Shown in pieces: positions 28,396-36,656 of a stretch of DNA of 52,930 nt (the stretch's first letter is position 1; each line of letters starts with the position of its first letter). The translations under genes and the position numbers were made by a program. The DNA comes from Alphaproteobacteria bacterium (lineage in GTDB: Bacteria > Pseudomonadota > Alphaproteobacteria > Micropepsales > Micropepsaceae): the NCBI GenBank assembly GCA_016792565.1, contig JAEUMK010000013.1:1-52930 (forward strand). The letters run 5' to 3'. The notes under the pieces are model-generated. The model saw nothing but the letters and a program-made list of their open reading frames with translations, searched no databases and was not told where the DNA came from.

Positions 28396-28962
28396 TCAGC
28401 CTCGATTGGCCCCGGGCACCCAGAGAACGTCCTTGGCGCCCTTGTCGTTGGCATAGCGGGCGGCGACGAAGAAATGGTCAGACAGGCGGTTGAGGTATCT
28501 GACCGCCGCCGCCCCCACTTTTTCCCGCCGCGCCAGTTCCACGGCCAGCCTCTCGGCCCGGCGGCAGACGGTGCGCGCGAGGTGCAGATGGGCTGCCGCC
28601 GGGGTCCCGCCGGGCAGGACGAAGCTGGAAAGCGGGGCCATGTAGTCGTTCATCTGGTCGATCTCGGCCTCCAGGCGCTCGACCTGAGCCTCGACGACGC
28701 GCAGGGCGGCGAAGGCCGGGGCGGGCTCTTCAGGCGTCGCGAGGTCGGCGCCGAGGTCGAAAAGGTCGTTCTGGATGCGGGCCAGCATCTGGTCGAGCAG
28801 ACCGGTCGTCCCCAGCCGGGCGAGGCCGACCGCCGCGTTGGTCTCGTCCACCGTGCCGTAGCAGGCGATGCGCAGATCGTCCTTGGGGACGCGCACGCCG
28901 GTCACCAGTCCGGTCTCGCCGGCATCGCCGGTCTTCGTATAGATCCGGTTGAGGACAACCAT
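28396..28962 (-). CDS. PduO-type cob(I)alamin adenosyltransferase
   Basis: Converts cob(I)alamin and ATP to adenosylcobalamin. The 188-residue protein has the N-terminal ATP motif YTKTGDAGETGL and the C-terminal helical signature CRRAERLAVELA plus YLNRLSDHFFVAARYA. I start at the ATG 28962, where the family begins (MVVLNRIYTKTGD). Its product is the cofactor of Ecm, encoded 18 kb away in this window; the link is by pathway. It lies upstream of etfB and 52 bp downstream of the HIG1 gene. Confidence 0.94.
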   Translation of the reverse strand: MVVLNRIYTKTGDAGETGLVTGVRVPKDDLRIACYGTVDETNAAVGLARLGTTGLLDQMLARIQNDLFDLGADLATPEEPAPAFAALRVVEAQVERLEAEIDQMNDYMAPLSSFVLPGGTPAAAHLHLARTVCRRAERLAVELARREKVGAAAVRYLNRLSDHFFVAARYANDKGAKDVLWVPGANRG

Positions 28963-29014
28963 CCAGAACCCCCCGTTCCCGGCCGCGCTGCTGCGGCGCA
29001 CAATAAGAGGGGAT

Positions 29015-29203
29015 TCAATCGCGGAAATACAACACCGTCATGATGATGAGGATCGCGACGAACTGCAGCAGGACGCGCAGCCGCATCAGCCGGTTGGAGT
29101 TCGACCGCGCGAACTCGCCGCCCCGGAACAGCGAATAGAGGCCGGCACAGAGGACCAGGAAGACCGCGCCGGCGGCGATTGCGACAAGGACATTTCCGCT
29201 CAT
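29015..29203 (-). CDS. HIG1-domain twin-transmembrane protein
   Basis: A 62-residue protein with two membrane helices (about 5-26 and 43-58) joined by an Arg/Ser loop (ARSNSNRLMRLRV). It matches the HIG1-type twin transmembrane family, whose members associate with respiratory complexes in mitochondria and alphaproteobacteria; the role here is inferred. It lies at the head of the adenosyltransferase-etf run. Confidence 0.85.
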   Translation of the reverse strand: MSGNVLVAIAAGAVFLVLCAGLYSLFRGGEFARSNSNRLMRLRVLLQFVAILIIMTVLYFRD

Positions 29204-29261
29204 GGCGCGCGGTGTAGCGTAGCCGGCGTCCCGCGCCTAGGCCGACGCGCCACTCGGCCGC

Positions 29262-29714
29262 TCAGGAGCACATTCCCGCGCCCGTCGTGACGTCCCTGAT
29301 GCGCGCATCGAAGGCCGCCGCCAGCTCGGCGAGGCTGATCGCGCCGAGGCGCTTCAGCAGCAGCGCCTCGGCATCGCGCAGCGCCCCGCCCAGCGCCGTG
29401 TTGACGGCGCGCTCGACCGCGCAGTCCGGATGGTCCGCTTCGGTCCCGATGGCGAAGAGGCGCGGTCCCCCGACCGCACGGTGGATGTCGAGCAGCGACA
29501 CGGCGCCGAGGTCGCAGGCGATGGTCCAGCCGCCGCGATGGCCCTTTTCGGAGCGCACATAGCCGGCCTTGCGCAGGCCGGCCATCGTCCGGCGCACAAC
29601 GACCGGATTGGTGCCCAGCATGACGGCGATGGTGTCGGAGGTCGCAGGCCCCTCCATCCGCGCCATGTGGAGCAGCACGTGGAGCATGCGGGAGAGGCGG
29701 CTGTCCTGTCTCAT
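29262..29714 (-). CDS. Rrf2 family transcriptional regulator
   Basis: A 150-residue winged-helix regulator. The recognition-helix region reads NPVVVRRTMAGLRKAGYV followed by the wing SEKGHRGGW, as in the YwnA branch of Rrf2. The three-cysteine cluster of Fe-S Rrf2 proteins is not present: I see only isolated cysteines at about 74, 94 and near the C-terminus, so it is probably not an IscR/NsrR-type cluster sensor. It is divergent from a methyltransferase gene, which it likely regulates. The start is the ATG at 29714. Confidence 0.9.
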   Translation of the reverse strand: MRQDSRLSRMLHVLLHMARMEGPATSDTIAVMLGTNPVVVRRTMAGLRKAGYVRSEKGHRGGWTIACDLGAVSLLDIHRAVGGPRLFAIGTEADHPDCAVERAVNTALGGALRDAEALLLKRLGAISLAELAAAFDARIRDVTTGAGMCS

Positions 29715-29772
29715 GGCGCGACTGTCGGAACCTCGCATCCGGAAGGCCACCGGAAAGACTCGACACTTTTAA

Positions 29773-29813
29773 TGTTACATGACATGAAGAACGCCCCGCC
29801 TGCAATCCGCAGG
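29773..29813. promoter_or_regulatory. Candidate operator between Rrf2 gene and methyltransferase
   Basis: The 115-bp divergent gap contains an AT-rich imperfect dyad TGTTACATGACA (29773-29784) and a 5-bp hairpin CCTGC/GCAGG (29799-29813) just before the methyltransferase start. Either could be the Rrf2 site. Confidence 0.4.
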
Positions 29814-29829
29814 TCCTGGAGAGCCTGTC

Positions 29830-30630
29830 ATGACCGATCCGGATCCGACCGACCCTGCCTACTGGGACAGCGCCGTCGCCAACTACGAGGCGCAGGCCGC
29901 GCCGTTCACCGGCTTCTTCGCCGAAGCGGCGCTGGCGATGCTGGACCTCCGGCCGGGACAGCGCCTGCTCGACGTCGCGACCGGTACCGGTGCCGCGGCG
30001 CTGGCGGCGGCGCGCAAGGGGATGTCGGTGACGGCCATCGACTTCTCGCATGGCATGATCGAGCGGGTGCGGGCGCATGGCCTGCCGAACATCGTGGCGC
30101 GGCAGATGGACGGCCAGGCGCTCGATCTCCCCGGCGCCGCCTTCGACGCCGCCGTCTCGATCTTCGGCGTGATGCTGTTTGCCGACTGGCGGGCCGGGCT
30201 GTCGGAAATGGCGCGGGTCGTCAGGCCAGGCGGCGCGGCCGCCGTCGCAGCCTGGCGCAATCCGAGCGGCGCGGCGACCAGTCTGCTGCTGTCCGAGACC
30301 TGCGCGGCGCTGTTTCCCGAGATGGAACAGCCCATTCCCTGGTCGGGCCTCACCGCGCTCGCCGATCCCGGGCGGCTTTCTGCCGCCATGATCGAGGCCG
30401 GCTTCGCCGATCCCCTCGTCACCGAGATGACCCACGCCTTCAATCTGAAGGTGGAGATCCTCGACGATGCGGGACGGCTCTTCGCCATGATCCCGGTCTG
30501 GCGGGCGCTGGACGATGCGCAGAAGGCCCTGGTGCTGGAGGCGATCCGCGACCGCGCGGCGCGCGAGCGCGTGGGCGAATTGCTGCCGATCCCCTCGACG
30601 GCGCTCATCGCCGTGGCGCGCCGCCCCTAG
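29830..30630 (+). CDS. Class I SAM-dependent methyltransferase
   Basis: A 266-residue UbiE/Methyltransf_11-like enzyme with motif I LLDVATGTGAAALAAA (about 46-61), the acidic VTAIDFS after beta-2, and VRPGGAAAVAAW. Substrate unknown. The divergent Rrf2 regulator suggests it belongs to a small stress- or xenobiotic-responsive unit. It converges on the aldo/keto reductase, and the two stop codons share one CTAG. Confidence 0.88.
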   Translation: MTDPDPTDPAYWDSAVANYEAQAAPFTGFFAEAALAMLDLRPGQRLLDVATGTGAAALAAARKGMSVTAIDFSHGMIERVRAHGLPNIVARQMDGQALDLPGAAFDAAVSIFGVMLFADWRAGLSEMARVVRPGGAAAVAAWRNPSGAATSLLLSETCAALFPEMEQPIPWSGLTALADPGRLSAAMIEAGFADPLVTEMTHAFNLKVEILDDAGRLFAMIPVWRALDDAQKALVLEAIRDRAARERVGELLPIPSTALIAVARRP

Positions 30631-31655
30631 CCGACAAGGCCGCGGCGGTCGCCGCTCTGGCGCTCGAGCATCCAGCCGGGATACTCGCGCGGCAGGGCGC
30701 TCGCCTCGTTCAGCGCCTTCAGCTCGTCCGCGTTCAGCTTGACCTCGGCGGCGGCGAGATTGTCGGCGAGCTGCTCGCCGGTCTTGGCGCCGATGATGAC
30801 CGAGGTCACGTGCCGTTGATGCAGCAGCCAGGCGAGCGCGATGCGGGCGACCGAGACGCCATGCGCGGCGGCGATCGGCTGCATCGCCTCGATGACGTCG
30901 AAGGCGCGGTCCTTGTCGACGATCGGAAAGTCGAAGGCGGCGCGGCGGCTCCCCTGCGGACCCTTGCCGTCGCGCAGGAACTTGCCCGACAGCAGCCCGC
31001 CGGCTAGCGGCGACCACGGCATGATGGCGAGGCCCTGGTCCTCGGCGAAGGGCACGATCTCGCGCTCGATGTCGCGCCCGGCGACGGTGTAGTAGACCTG
31101 CGCGCTCTCGTAGCGGGCGAAGCCGCGTCTCGCGGCATGGGCGTTCGCCTTCATCGCGTACCAGGCGGGCAGGTTGCAGAAGCCGACATAGCGCGCCTTG
31201 CCGGCGCGGACGACGTCGTTCAGCGCCTCCATCGTCTCCTCGATGGGGGTCAGCGGGTCGTAGCCGTGGGTCTGGTAGAGATCGACGTGGTCGAGCTTCA
31301 GCCGCTTCAGGCTCTTGTCGACGGAGGAGAGGATATGGGCGCGGCTCTGCCCACCCTCGTTGACGCCCGGCCCCATGCGGCCATGCACCTTGGTCGCCAC
31401 CACGATCTGATCGCGCTGCAGGCCCAGATTGTCGATCGCCTGGCCGAGGATCGCCTCGCTCTGGCCGTTGGAATAGACATTGGCGGTGTCGAAGAAATTG
31501 ACGCCGGCATCGACCGCCGTCCTGACCAGCGCGTCGGCTTCGCCCTGGCCCTGTTCGCCGACCACCTTCCAGAAGCCGTCGCCGCCGAAGGTCATGGTGC
31601 CGAAGCAGATTTCGGAAACGACAAGGCCGGTGCGGCCGAATTTCTTCATGCGCAT
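30627..31655 (-). CDS. Aldo/keto reductase
   Basis: A 342-residue NADPH-dependent TIM-barrel oxidoreductase. The catalytic tetrad can be followed as Asp in NFFDTANVYS with its Tyr, Lys in VVATKVHG and His in YQTHGYDP; the C-terminal SVIIGAKTGEQL is the cofactor phosphate-binding part. Closest in type to YhdN/YajO-like general stress AKRs. Substrate unknown. Two methionines (1 and 3) are possible starts. Confidence 0.93.
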   Translation of the reverse strand: MRMKKFGRTGLVVSEICFGTMTFGGDGFWKVVGEQGQGEADALVRTAVDAGVNFFDTANVYSNGQSEAILGQAIDNLGLQRDQIVVATKVHGRMGPGVNEGGQSRAHILSSVDKSLKRLKLDHVDLYQTHGYDPLTPIEETMEALNDVVRAGKARYVGFCNLPAWYAMKANAHAARRGFARYESAQVYYTVAGRDIEREIVPFAEDQGLAIMPWSPLAGGLLSGKFLRDGKGPQGSRRAAFDFPIVDKDRAFDVIEAMQPIAAAHGVSVARIALAWLLHQRHVTSVIIGAKTGEQLADNLAAAEVKLNADELKALNEASALPREYPGWMLERQSGDRRGLVG

Positions 31656-31819
31656 GGGGTGGCTCCGTGAACGGACGGCCGCGCGAGCGGTCTATGGGGG
31701 AAGTGCAGAGGACGTGGGCGCCGCGCGCCCCGCCTTCAAGCGGGCCGCGCTGCGGCGTTCCGGCGCAGGACTCGGCAGCCTCCCTGACAGGTGCGGGCGG
31801 GCCGGGCTATAGCGCGCCG

Positions 31820-32374
31820 ATGACCGCTCTCGCCCGAACGCCGTCGCTGATCCTGCGCCCCTTCACCGATGCCGATTTCGAGGCTGCGGCCGCGATGATG
31901 GGCGATCCTGCACTGACGCGCTTTCTCCACTGGGGGCCGCGCACGCCGGAGCAATCGCGCGAGGCGTTCGCCAAGCGGCGCGCCGGCGGAGCAGCGGTGC
32001 CGGGCGCCGACTATCTGGCGCTGGCGCTGGTGGACAAAGCGAGCGGCGCGCTGGCGGGCGAGGTCTCGTTGATGCAGATGGCCAACGCCGACGGCAACGG
32101 CGAGATCGGCTACATTCTCGCGGCCGGGTTCCACGGGCGCGGCCTGGGCACCGAGGCGGCGCGGGCGATGATGGCGCTCGGCTTCGAGGCGTTTGGACTC
32201 AGGCGCATCACCGCGACCTGCGACGCGCGCAACGCCGCCTCGGCGCGGATCATGGAAAAGCTCGGCATGCGCCGCGAGGCGCATTTCGTGAAGAACGCCT
32301 GGGTCAAGGGCGAATGGACGAGCGCGCTCGTCTATGCCGTGCTGGCCGAGGAATGGCGGGCTTCGATCGACTGA
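31820..32374 (+). CDS. GNAT family N-acetyltransferase (RimJ/RimL-like)
   Basis: A 184-residue acetyltransferase. The acetyl-CoA pyrophosphate loop is seen in the GFHGRGLGTEAARAMM segment (Q/RxxGxG/A type) and the RimJ-like LRRITATCDARNAASARIMEKLGM follows. It begins with LILRPFTDADF, standard for the group. Substrate (protein N-terminus or small amine) cannot be read. It converges on a hydrolase gene 4 bp away. Confidence 0.9.
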   Translation: MTALARTPSLILRPFTDADFEAAAAMMGDPALTRFLHWGPRTPEQSREAFAKRRAGGAAVPGADYLALALVDKASGALAGEVSLMQMANADGNGEIGYILAAGFHGRGLGTEAARAMMALGFEAFGLRRITATCDARNAASARIMEKLGMRREAHFVKNAWVKGEWTSALVYAVLAEEWRASID

Positions 32375-32378
32375 CGGC

Positions 32379-33188
32379 TCAGCCCCGCTCGGGGTCGCGG
32401 AAGAAGATGCGGCGGCGGCCGGAGTGGCGGGTGAAGGGCGTCCAGGCGCCTTCCTTCTGCGCCATGCGGTCGAACAGGGCGTAGAGCGCCAGCGGATTGT
32501 GGCCGAGGCCGATATGGCTGCCCGGCACCTCGATGTTTTCCACCTCGGCCCCCGGCGCGTTGCGGCTCGCCTGCCAGGCGACGATGCCGTCGGTGCGCGA
32601 GTAGATCGAGGTGGTGGGCACCGGCGGCGGCGTCGGCAGGCCCTCGAACAGATCGTGCCGCTCCGCCTTCTCGCCGCTCGCCCATTCATAGACGCGTTTG
32701 GCGTTGCTCGAACCGGCGGCGCGCGAGAAGGGGCTGCCGAGGGTGATCACCTGGCGGATCTTCTCGGGGCACATCTTGGCGAGCTCGCGCGCGAAGGTGC
32801 CGCCGAGGCTCCAGCCGACCAGCGTCACCTTGCGGCCGCCATAGCGGGCATGGAGCTCGTCGATGCGGGCCTTCATCGCGGCGACGAGGCCGCTGCGCAG
32901 GCCCATGTTGCGGCCGAGCTTCCAGGGATGGGCGGCGTAGTTCAGCTCGCGCATCAGGCCGCGCATCGGTGCGGTCGACATGTCGCTCGCCCCGAGGCCG
33001 GGCAGGACCAGCACCGGCTGACCCTCGCCATGCGGCAGGCGGGCCTTCAGCAGGGGCCGCGTCGCGAAGAAGAGCCCCAGTTCCAGGAAGCCGCGCCCTT
33101 CGGCCATCAGCCAGAGCGGGTGGGGCGGCGTCAGATCGCGCGCCCAGGCGTCCTGCGCCCGGCGGCGCCTGACATAGGCGGGGCTCAT
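32379..33188 (-). CDS. Alpha/beta hydrolase
   Basis: A 269-residue hydrolase with the nucleophile elbow GWSLGGTFA (Ser at about 127), VLVLPGLGASD as the oxyanion-region strand, TDGIVAW (acid) and a C-terminal catalytic histidine in GSHIGLGHN. Resembles triacylglycerol lipase/PGAP1-like esterases of actinobacteria and alphaproteobacteria. No signal peptide is visible. It is downstream of mcd on the same strand, but a repeat element lies between them, so co-transcription is uncertain. Confidence 0.88.
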   Translation of the reverse strand: MSPAYVRRRRAQDAWARDLTPPHPLWLMAEGRGFLELGLFFATRPLLKARLPHGEGQPVLVLPGLGASDMSTAPMRGLMRELNYAAHPWKLGRNMGLRSGLVAAMKARIDELHARYGGRKVTLVGWSLGGTFARELAKMCPEKIRQVITLGSPFSRAAGSSNAKRVYEWASGEKAERHDLFEGLPTPPPVPTTSIYSRTDGIVAWQASRNAPGAEVENIEVPGSHIGLGHNPLALYALFDRMAQKEGAWTPFTRHSGRRRIFFRDPERG

Positions 33189-33214
33189 GCGGCCATTCCG
33201 GAGTTTTGTTGATT

Positions 33215-33263
33215 GAGCATCATCTTTTCGAAGAACCGGTGTCCACTTCTTCGGATGATGCTC
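33215..33263. repeat. Dispersed 49-bp palindromic repeat, copy 1
   Basis: An imperfect palindrome beginning GAGCATCATC and ending GATGATGCTC, with TTCGAAGAA and TTCTTCGG as inner arms. A near-identical copy lies at 47066-47114 (three differences in 49 nt by eye). It overlaps the first base of the mcd stop and may act as a terminator or mRNA 3' stabiliser. Similar elements are common in Hyphomicrobiales intergenic regions. Confidence 0.85.
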
Positions 33264-34915
33264 TAGTTGGCGCCGTCTTCGAGCAGGCGCCTTGCGATGA
33301 CCATGGCCTGCACCTCGGCGGCGCCCTCGAAGATGTTGAGGATGCGCGCGTCGCAGAGCACGCGGCTGATCGGGTATTCCAGGGCGAAGCCGTTGCCGCC
33401 GTGGATCTGCAGCGCGTTGTCGGCCGCCGCCCAGGCGACGCGGGCGCCCAGCAGCTTCGCCATGCCGGCTTCCAGGTCGCAGCGCCGGCCCTCGTCCTTC
33501 TCGCGCGCGGCGAAATAGGTCATCTGGCGGGCGATCATGATCTCGACGGCCATCAGCGCGAGCTTGTTGGAGACGCGCGGGAAGGCGATCAGCGCCTTGC
33601 CGAACTGGATGCGGTCGAGCGCGTAGCGCAGGCCGAGTTCCAGCGCGCATTGCGCGACGCCGACGGCGCGGGCGGCGGTCTGGATGCGGGCCGATTCGAA
33701 GGTCTGCATGAGTTGCTTGAAGCCCTGGCCCTCCTCGCCGCCCAGCAGGTTGGCGGCCGGCACCTCGAAGCCGTCGAAGCCGATCTCGTATTCCTTCATG
33801 CCGCGATAGCCGAGCACGCCGATCTCGCCGCCGGTCATGCCGGCGACGGGGAAGTGCTCCTCGTCGCCGCCGCGCGGCTTGGGGGCGAGCAGCATCGAGA
33901 GGCCCTTGTAGCCGGGCGCATCGGGATCGGTGCGCACCAGCACGGTCATCACGTCGGCGCGGGCGGCGTGGGTGATCCAGGTCTTGTTGCCGGTGATCTT
34001 CCAGACATCGCCCTCCCTCACCGCGCGGGTGCGCAGGCTGCCGAGGTCGGAGCCGGTATTGGGCTCGGTGAAGACGGCGGTGGGAAGGATCTCGCCCGAG
34101 GCGATCTTCGGCAACCAGTGGGACTTCTGCTCCGCCGTGCCGCCGCAAATGATGAGCTCGGCGGCGATCTCGCTGCGCGTGCCCAGCGAGCCGACGCCGA
34201 TATAGCCGCGGCTCAGTTCCTCCGAGACGACGCACATCGCGGTCTTGGAGAGGCCCGAGCCGCCGAATTCCTCCGGGATGGTGAGACCGAAGACGCCGAG
34301 CGCGCCCATCTCCTCCACCACCGGCATCGGAATGAACTCGTCGCGCAGATGCCAGCCATGGGCGTGCGGCACGACCTTCTCGTCGGCGAACTTGCGGAAC
34401 TGGTCGCGGATCATCTCCATGGTCTCGTCGAGCCCGGTGGTGCCGTGGCTGGAGGCCGCGGGATGCTCGGCGATCAGCACGGCGAGGCGGGCGCGCGCCT
34501 CCGGCGTGCCGGCGCCCAGCACCGCGCCGCAGGCCTTGACGAAGGCCGTCACGTCATCGCCGCCGAGGCCGAGATCGGCGGGGCGCACGATTTCGTTCTG
34601 GCTCATCGGGATGCCGAAGGCGATCTGATTGGCGTATTCGGCGACGGCGAGGGTGAGGATCAGGGTCTCGATCTCGCCGAAGCGGCCATCGGCCGACAGA
34701 TGCTGCGCCCAGCGGCGCATCTGGCGCAGCGATTCCACATAGGTCGCCAGCCAGGCGAGGCCGTGGGTCGCGTGCTGCTCCCTTTCGAACAGCTTTGCCG
34801 AGACCTTGCCGTCCTGCGAGACGCGCCCGCGCACAGCGGTCTTCGCGGCGGCCAGCAGCCGTTCGGCGGCCTCGGTCGCAGATGCGGCGGCGGCGATCGG
34901 ATCGTGTGCGGTCAT
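33263..34915 (-). CDS. mcd: (2S)-methylsuccinyl-CoA dehydrogenase
   Basis: A 550-residue acyl-CoA dehydrogenase with an N-terminal extension of about 150 residues, the hallmark of Mcd, which oxidises (2S)-methylsuccinyl-CoA to mesaconyl-CoA in the ethylmalonyl-CoA pathway. Core motifs: FTEPNTGSDLGSLRTRA (FAD/substrate loop), NKTWITHAARAD, and the C-terminal QIHGGNGFALEYPISRVLCDARILNIFEG-type FAD-binding block. CTGGAG sits about 9 nt before the ATG. Assignment rests on length, extension and genomic proximity of ccr and ecm. Electrons would go to EtfAB. Confidence 0.93.
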   Translation of the reverse strand: MTAHDPIAAAASATEAAERLLAAAKTAVRGRVSQDGKVSAKLFEREQHATHGLAWLATYVESLRQMRRWAQHLSADGRFGEIETLILTLAVAEYANQIAFGIPMSQNEIVRPADLGLGGDDVTAFVKACGAVLGAGTPEARARLAVLIAEHPAASSHGTTGLDETMEMIRDQFRKFADEKVVPHAHGWHLRDEFIPMPVVEEMGALGVFGLTIPEEFGGSGLSKTAMCVVSEELSRGYIGVGSLGTRSEIAAELIICGGTAEQKSHWLPKIASGEILPTAVFTEPNTGSDLGSLRTRAVREGDVWKITGNKTWITHAARADVMTVLVRTDPDAPGYKGLSMLLAPKPRGGDEEHFPVAGMTGGEIGVLGYRGMKEYEIGFDGFEVPAANLLGGEEGQGFKQLMQTFESARIQTAARAVGVAQCALELGLRYALDRIQFGKALIAFPRVSNKLALMAVEIMIARQMTYFAAREKDEGRRCDLEAGMAKLLGARVAWAAADNALQIHGGNGFALEYPISRVLCDARILNIFEGAAEVQAMVIARRLLEDGAN

Positions 34916-35064
34916 GTCGCGTATCTCCAGGGCGGGCGTGTCATATCAAGGCTACGACGGGATGCGAACGCGGGATGCGGCGTTCCGTGGCGGCAGGGCG
35001 CGTTGCGGCGCGGCGCCGGGCGGGCTACTCCCGTAGGGCACAGCAAAGGACGGCGCCTGCGGGC

Positions 35065-35922
35065 ATGATCCAGAACGGCTTCATCGCGCGAGTCTACCGC
35101 ATCGTCATGGACGCGGTCTGGCGCTTCGTCGGCAACGACAACTGGGCGATCGCCAGCGACATCGCGCTGGCGATGCTGATGAGCCTGTTCCCGTTCCTCA
35201 TCATCGTGACGGCGGTCGCTTCCATGCTGGGCAGCGAGGAACTGGCCCGCGCGGCGGCCGACCTGGTGCTCGCCTCGTGGCCGCCGCAGGTCGGCGAGCG
35301 TCTCGCCGACGAGGTGATGAACGTCCTCACCGGCCAGCGCCGCGACCTGCTGACGATCGGCTCGGTGCTGGCGCTCTATTTCTCGTCGAACGCGGTGCAG
35401 TCGGTGCGCATCGGCCTCAACCGCGCCTACGGAGCGGCGGAGACGCGGCACTGGATGCTGACGCGTCTGGAGTCCATCGGCTTCGTGGTGCTGGGCGCGG
35501 CGATGCTGCTCACGCTCGCCTTCCTCATCGTGCTCGGCCCGGTGCTGTGGCGCACGCTGACCGCCTATGTCACCTGGCTCGGACCCTTCTCCGGCCTCGT
35601 CACCATGCTGCGCTTCACGATCGCGACGCTGGTCATCATCTCGGCGCTGATCATCGCGCATTTCTGGCTGCCGTCGGGCTGGCGGCGGCTCGCCGACATC
35701 TGGCCGGGCATCCTGGTGACGCTGGCCGGCTGGGTCGGCGGCGGCTTCGGCTTCGGCTGGTATCTCGACAGCTTCGCGACGAACTACGTCACCACCTATG
35801 CCGGGCTGGCGACCGGCATGATCGCGCTCGTGTTCCTCTACTTCACCGCCGTGGTGCTGCTGTTCGGCGGCGAATTCAACGCCGCGATCCTGCGGGCGCG
35901 ACGGTCGCGTCATCCGGCATAG
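35065..35922 (+). CDS. YihY/BrkB family membrane protein
   Basis: A 285-residue polytopic protein with about six membrane segments (near 30-55, 85-110, 135-160, 180-200, 210-235, 245-275), and the family motifs LAMLMSLFPFLI, FSSNAVQSVRIGLNRAYG and YFTAVVLLFGGEFNA. The family was once annotated as RNase BN in error; function remains unclear. It is divergent from mcd and overlaps the 3' end of the PepSY gene by 13 nt. Confidence 0.92.
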   Translation: MIQNGFIARVYRIVMDAVWRFVGNDNWAIASDIALAMLMSLFPFLIIVTAVASMLGSEELARAAADLVLASWPPQVGERLADEVMNVLTGQRRDLLTIGSVLALYFSSNAVQSVRIGLNRAYGAAETRHWMLTRLESIGFVVLGAAMLLTLAFLIVLGPVLWRTLTAYVTWLGPFSGLVTMLRFTIATLVIISALIIAHFWLPSGWRRLADIWPGILVTLAGWVGGGFGFGWYLDSFATNYVTTYAGLATGMIALVFLYFTAVVLLFGGEFNAAILRARRSRHPA

Positions 35923-36632
35923 CGCCGGCGCCGGCCCGCCAGAAGCGGGCGCACGACGCCGTACCACAGCAGCGGCACGCCGGAGAGCGCGACGGTCAGA
36001 CCGCCCAGCGCGAACAGGACCAGCCACGGCGTGTTGAAGTCCTCGCGCGTCTCGTAGTCCATGATGTGGAGCATCCAGAAGAAATCGTAGAAGCGCCATG
36101 TCGCATTGCGCCGGGCGCTGACGCGCCCGTCGTTCGCGGCGACGTAGAGGCGCGTTTCGTCGGGGTCGGCGAAACTGACGTGCCAGGCGGGCAGGCGGCC
36201 GCGATAGTCGCCGCCCTCGGCTGTCACGAGCTCCGCCGAGACGATCGCGCCCTCGCCGGAGAAATCGGCCGCAGCGACGCGCCGGGCGAGCGCCTCGCCG
36301 ATGGGGGAGATCAGCGCGCCGCCGCGCGCATCGACGAGGGCCGTGCCGCCATCCGCCTTGCGCAGTTCCCATACCGGGTCGCCCGCGACATGGGTCAGCG
36401 TCGCCGCCGTCACGCCGCCGCCCGAAGCGGCGATCGCCGCGTCCGCGCCAATGAGGCCGTCGCGGCCGTCCAGAAGAAGCGGCGTCTGCGCGGCGATGTG
36501 GTCCTCGCCGCGCACCTTTTCGATCGGCAGGAACGACATGACGAGGCCGCTCAGAGTCCAGACGAGCAGCTGGACGCCGACGATCACCGCGACCCATTTA
36601 TGGACGCTGAGCAGGACGCGCTTCAGGCGCAT
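35910..36632 (-). CDS. PepSY-domain membrane protein
   Basis: A 240-residue protein with a first membrane helix (about 12-35, VHKWVAVIVGVQLLVWTLSG) and a last one (about 202-225), framing a periplasmic domain with the PepSY-type strand pattern. The histidines in SVHKW and LHIMDY could coordinate haem or metal, as in PepSY-associated TM reductases; this is an inference. It lies 24 bp downstream of ccr on the same strand and is probably co-transcribed with it. Confidence 0.85.
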   Translation of the reverse strand: MRLKRVLLSVHKWVAVIVGVQLLVWTLSGLVMSFLPIEKVRGEDHIAAQTPLLLDGRDGLIGADAAIAASGGGVTAATLTHVAGDPVWELRKADGGTALVDARGGALISPIGEALARRVAAADFSGEGAIVSAELVTAEGGDYRGRLPAWHVSFADPDETRLYVAANDGRVSARRNATWRFYDFFWMLHIMDYETREDFNTPWLVLFALGGLTVALSGVPLLWYGVVRPLLAGRRRRYAG

Positions 36633-36656
36633 GGCGGCAAGGCGGACCGGCCGGCG

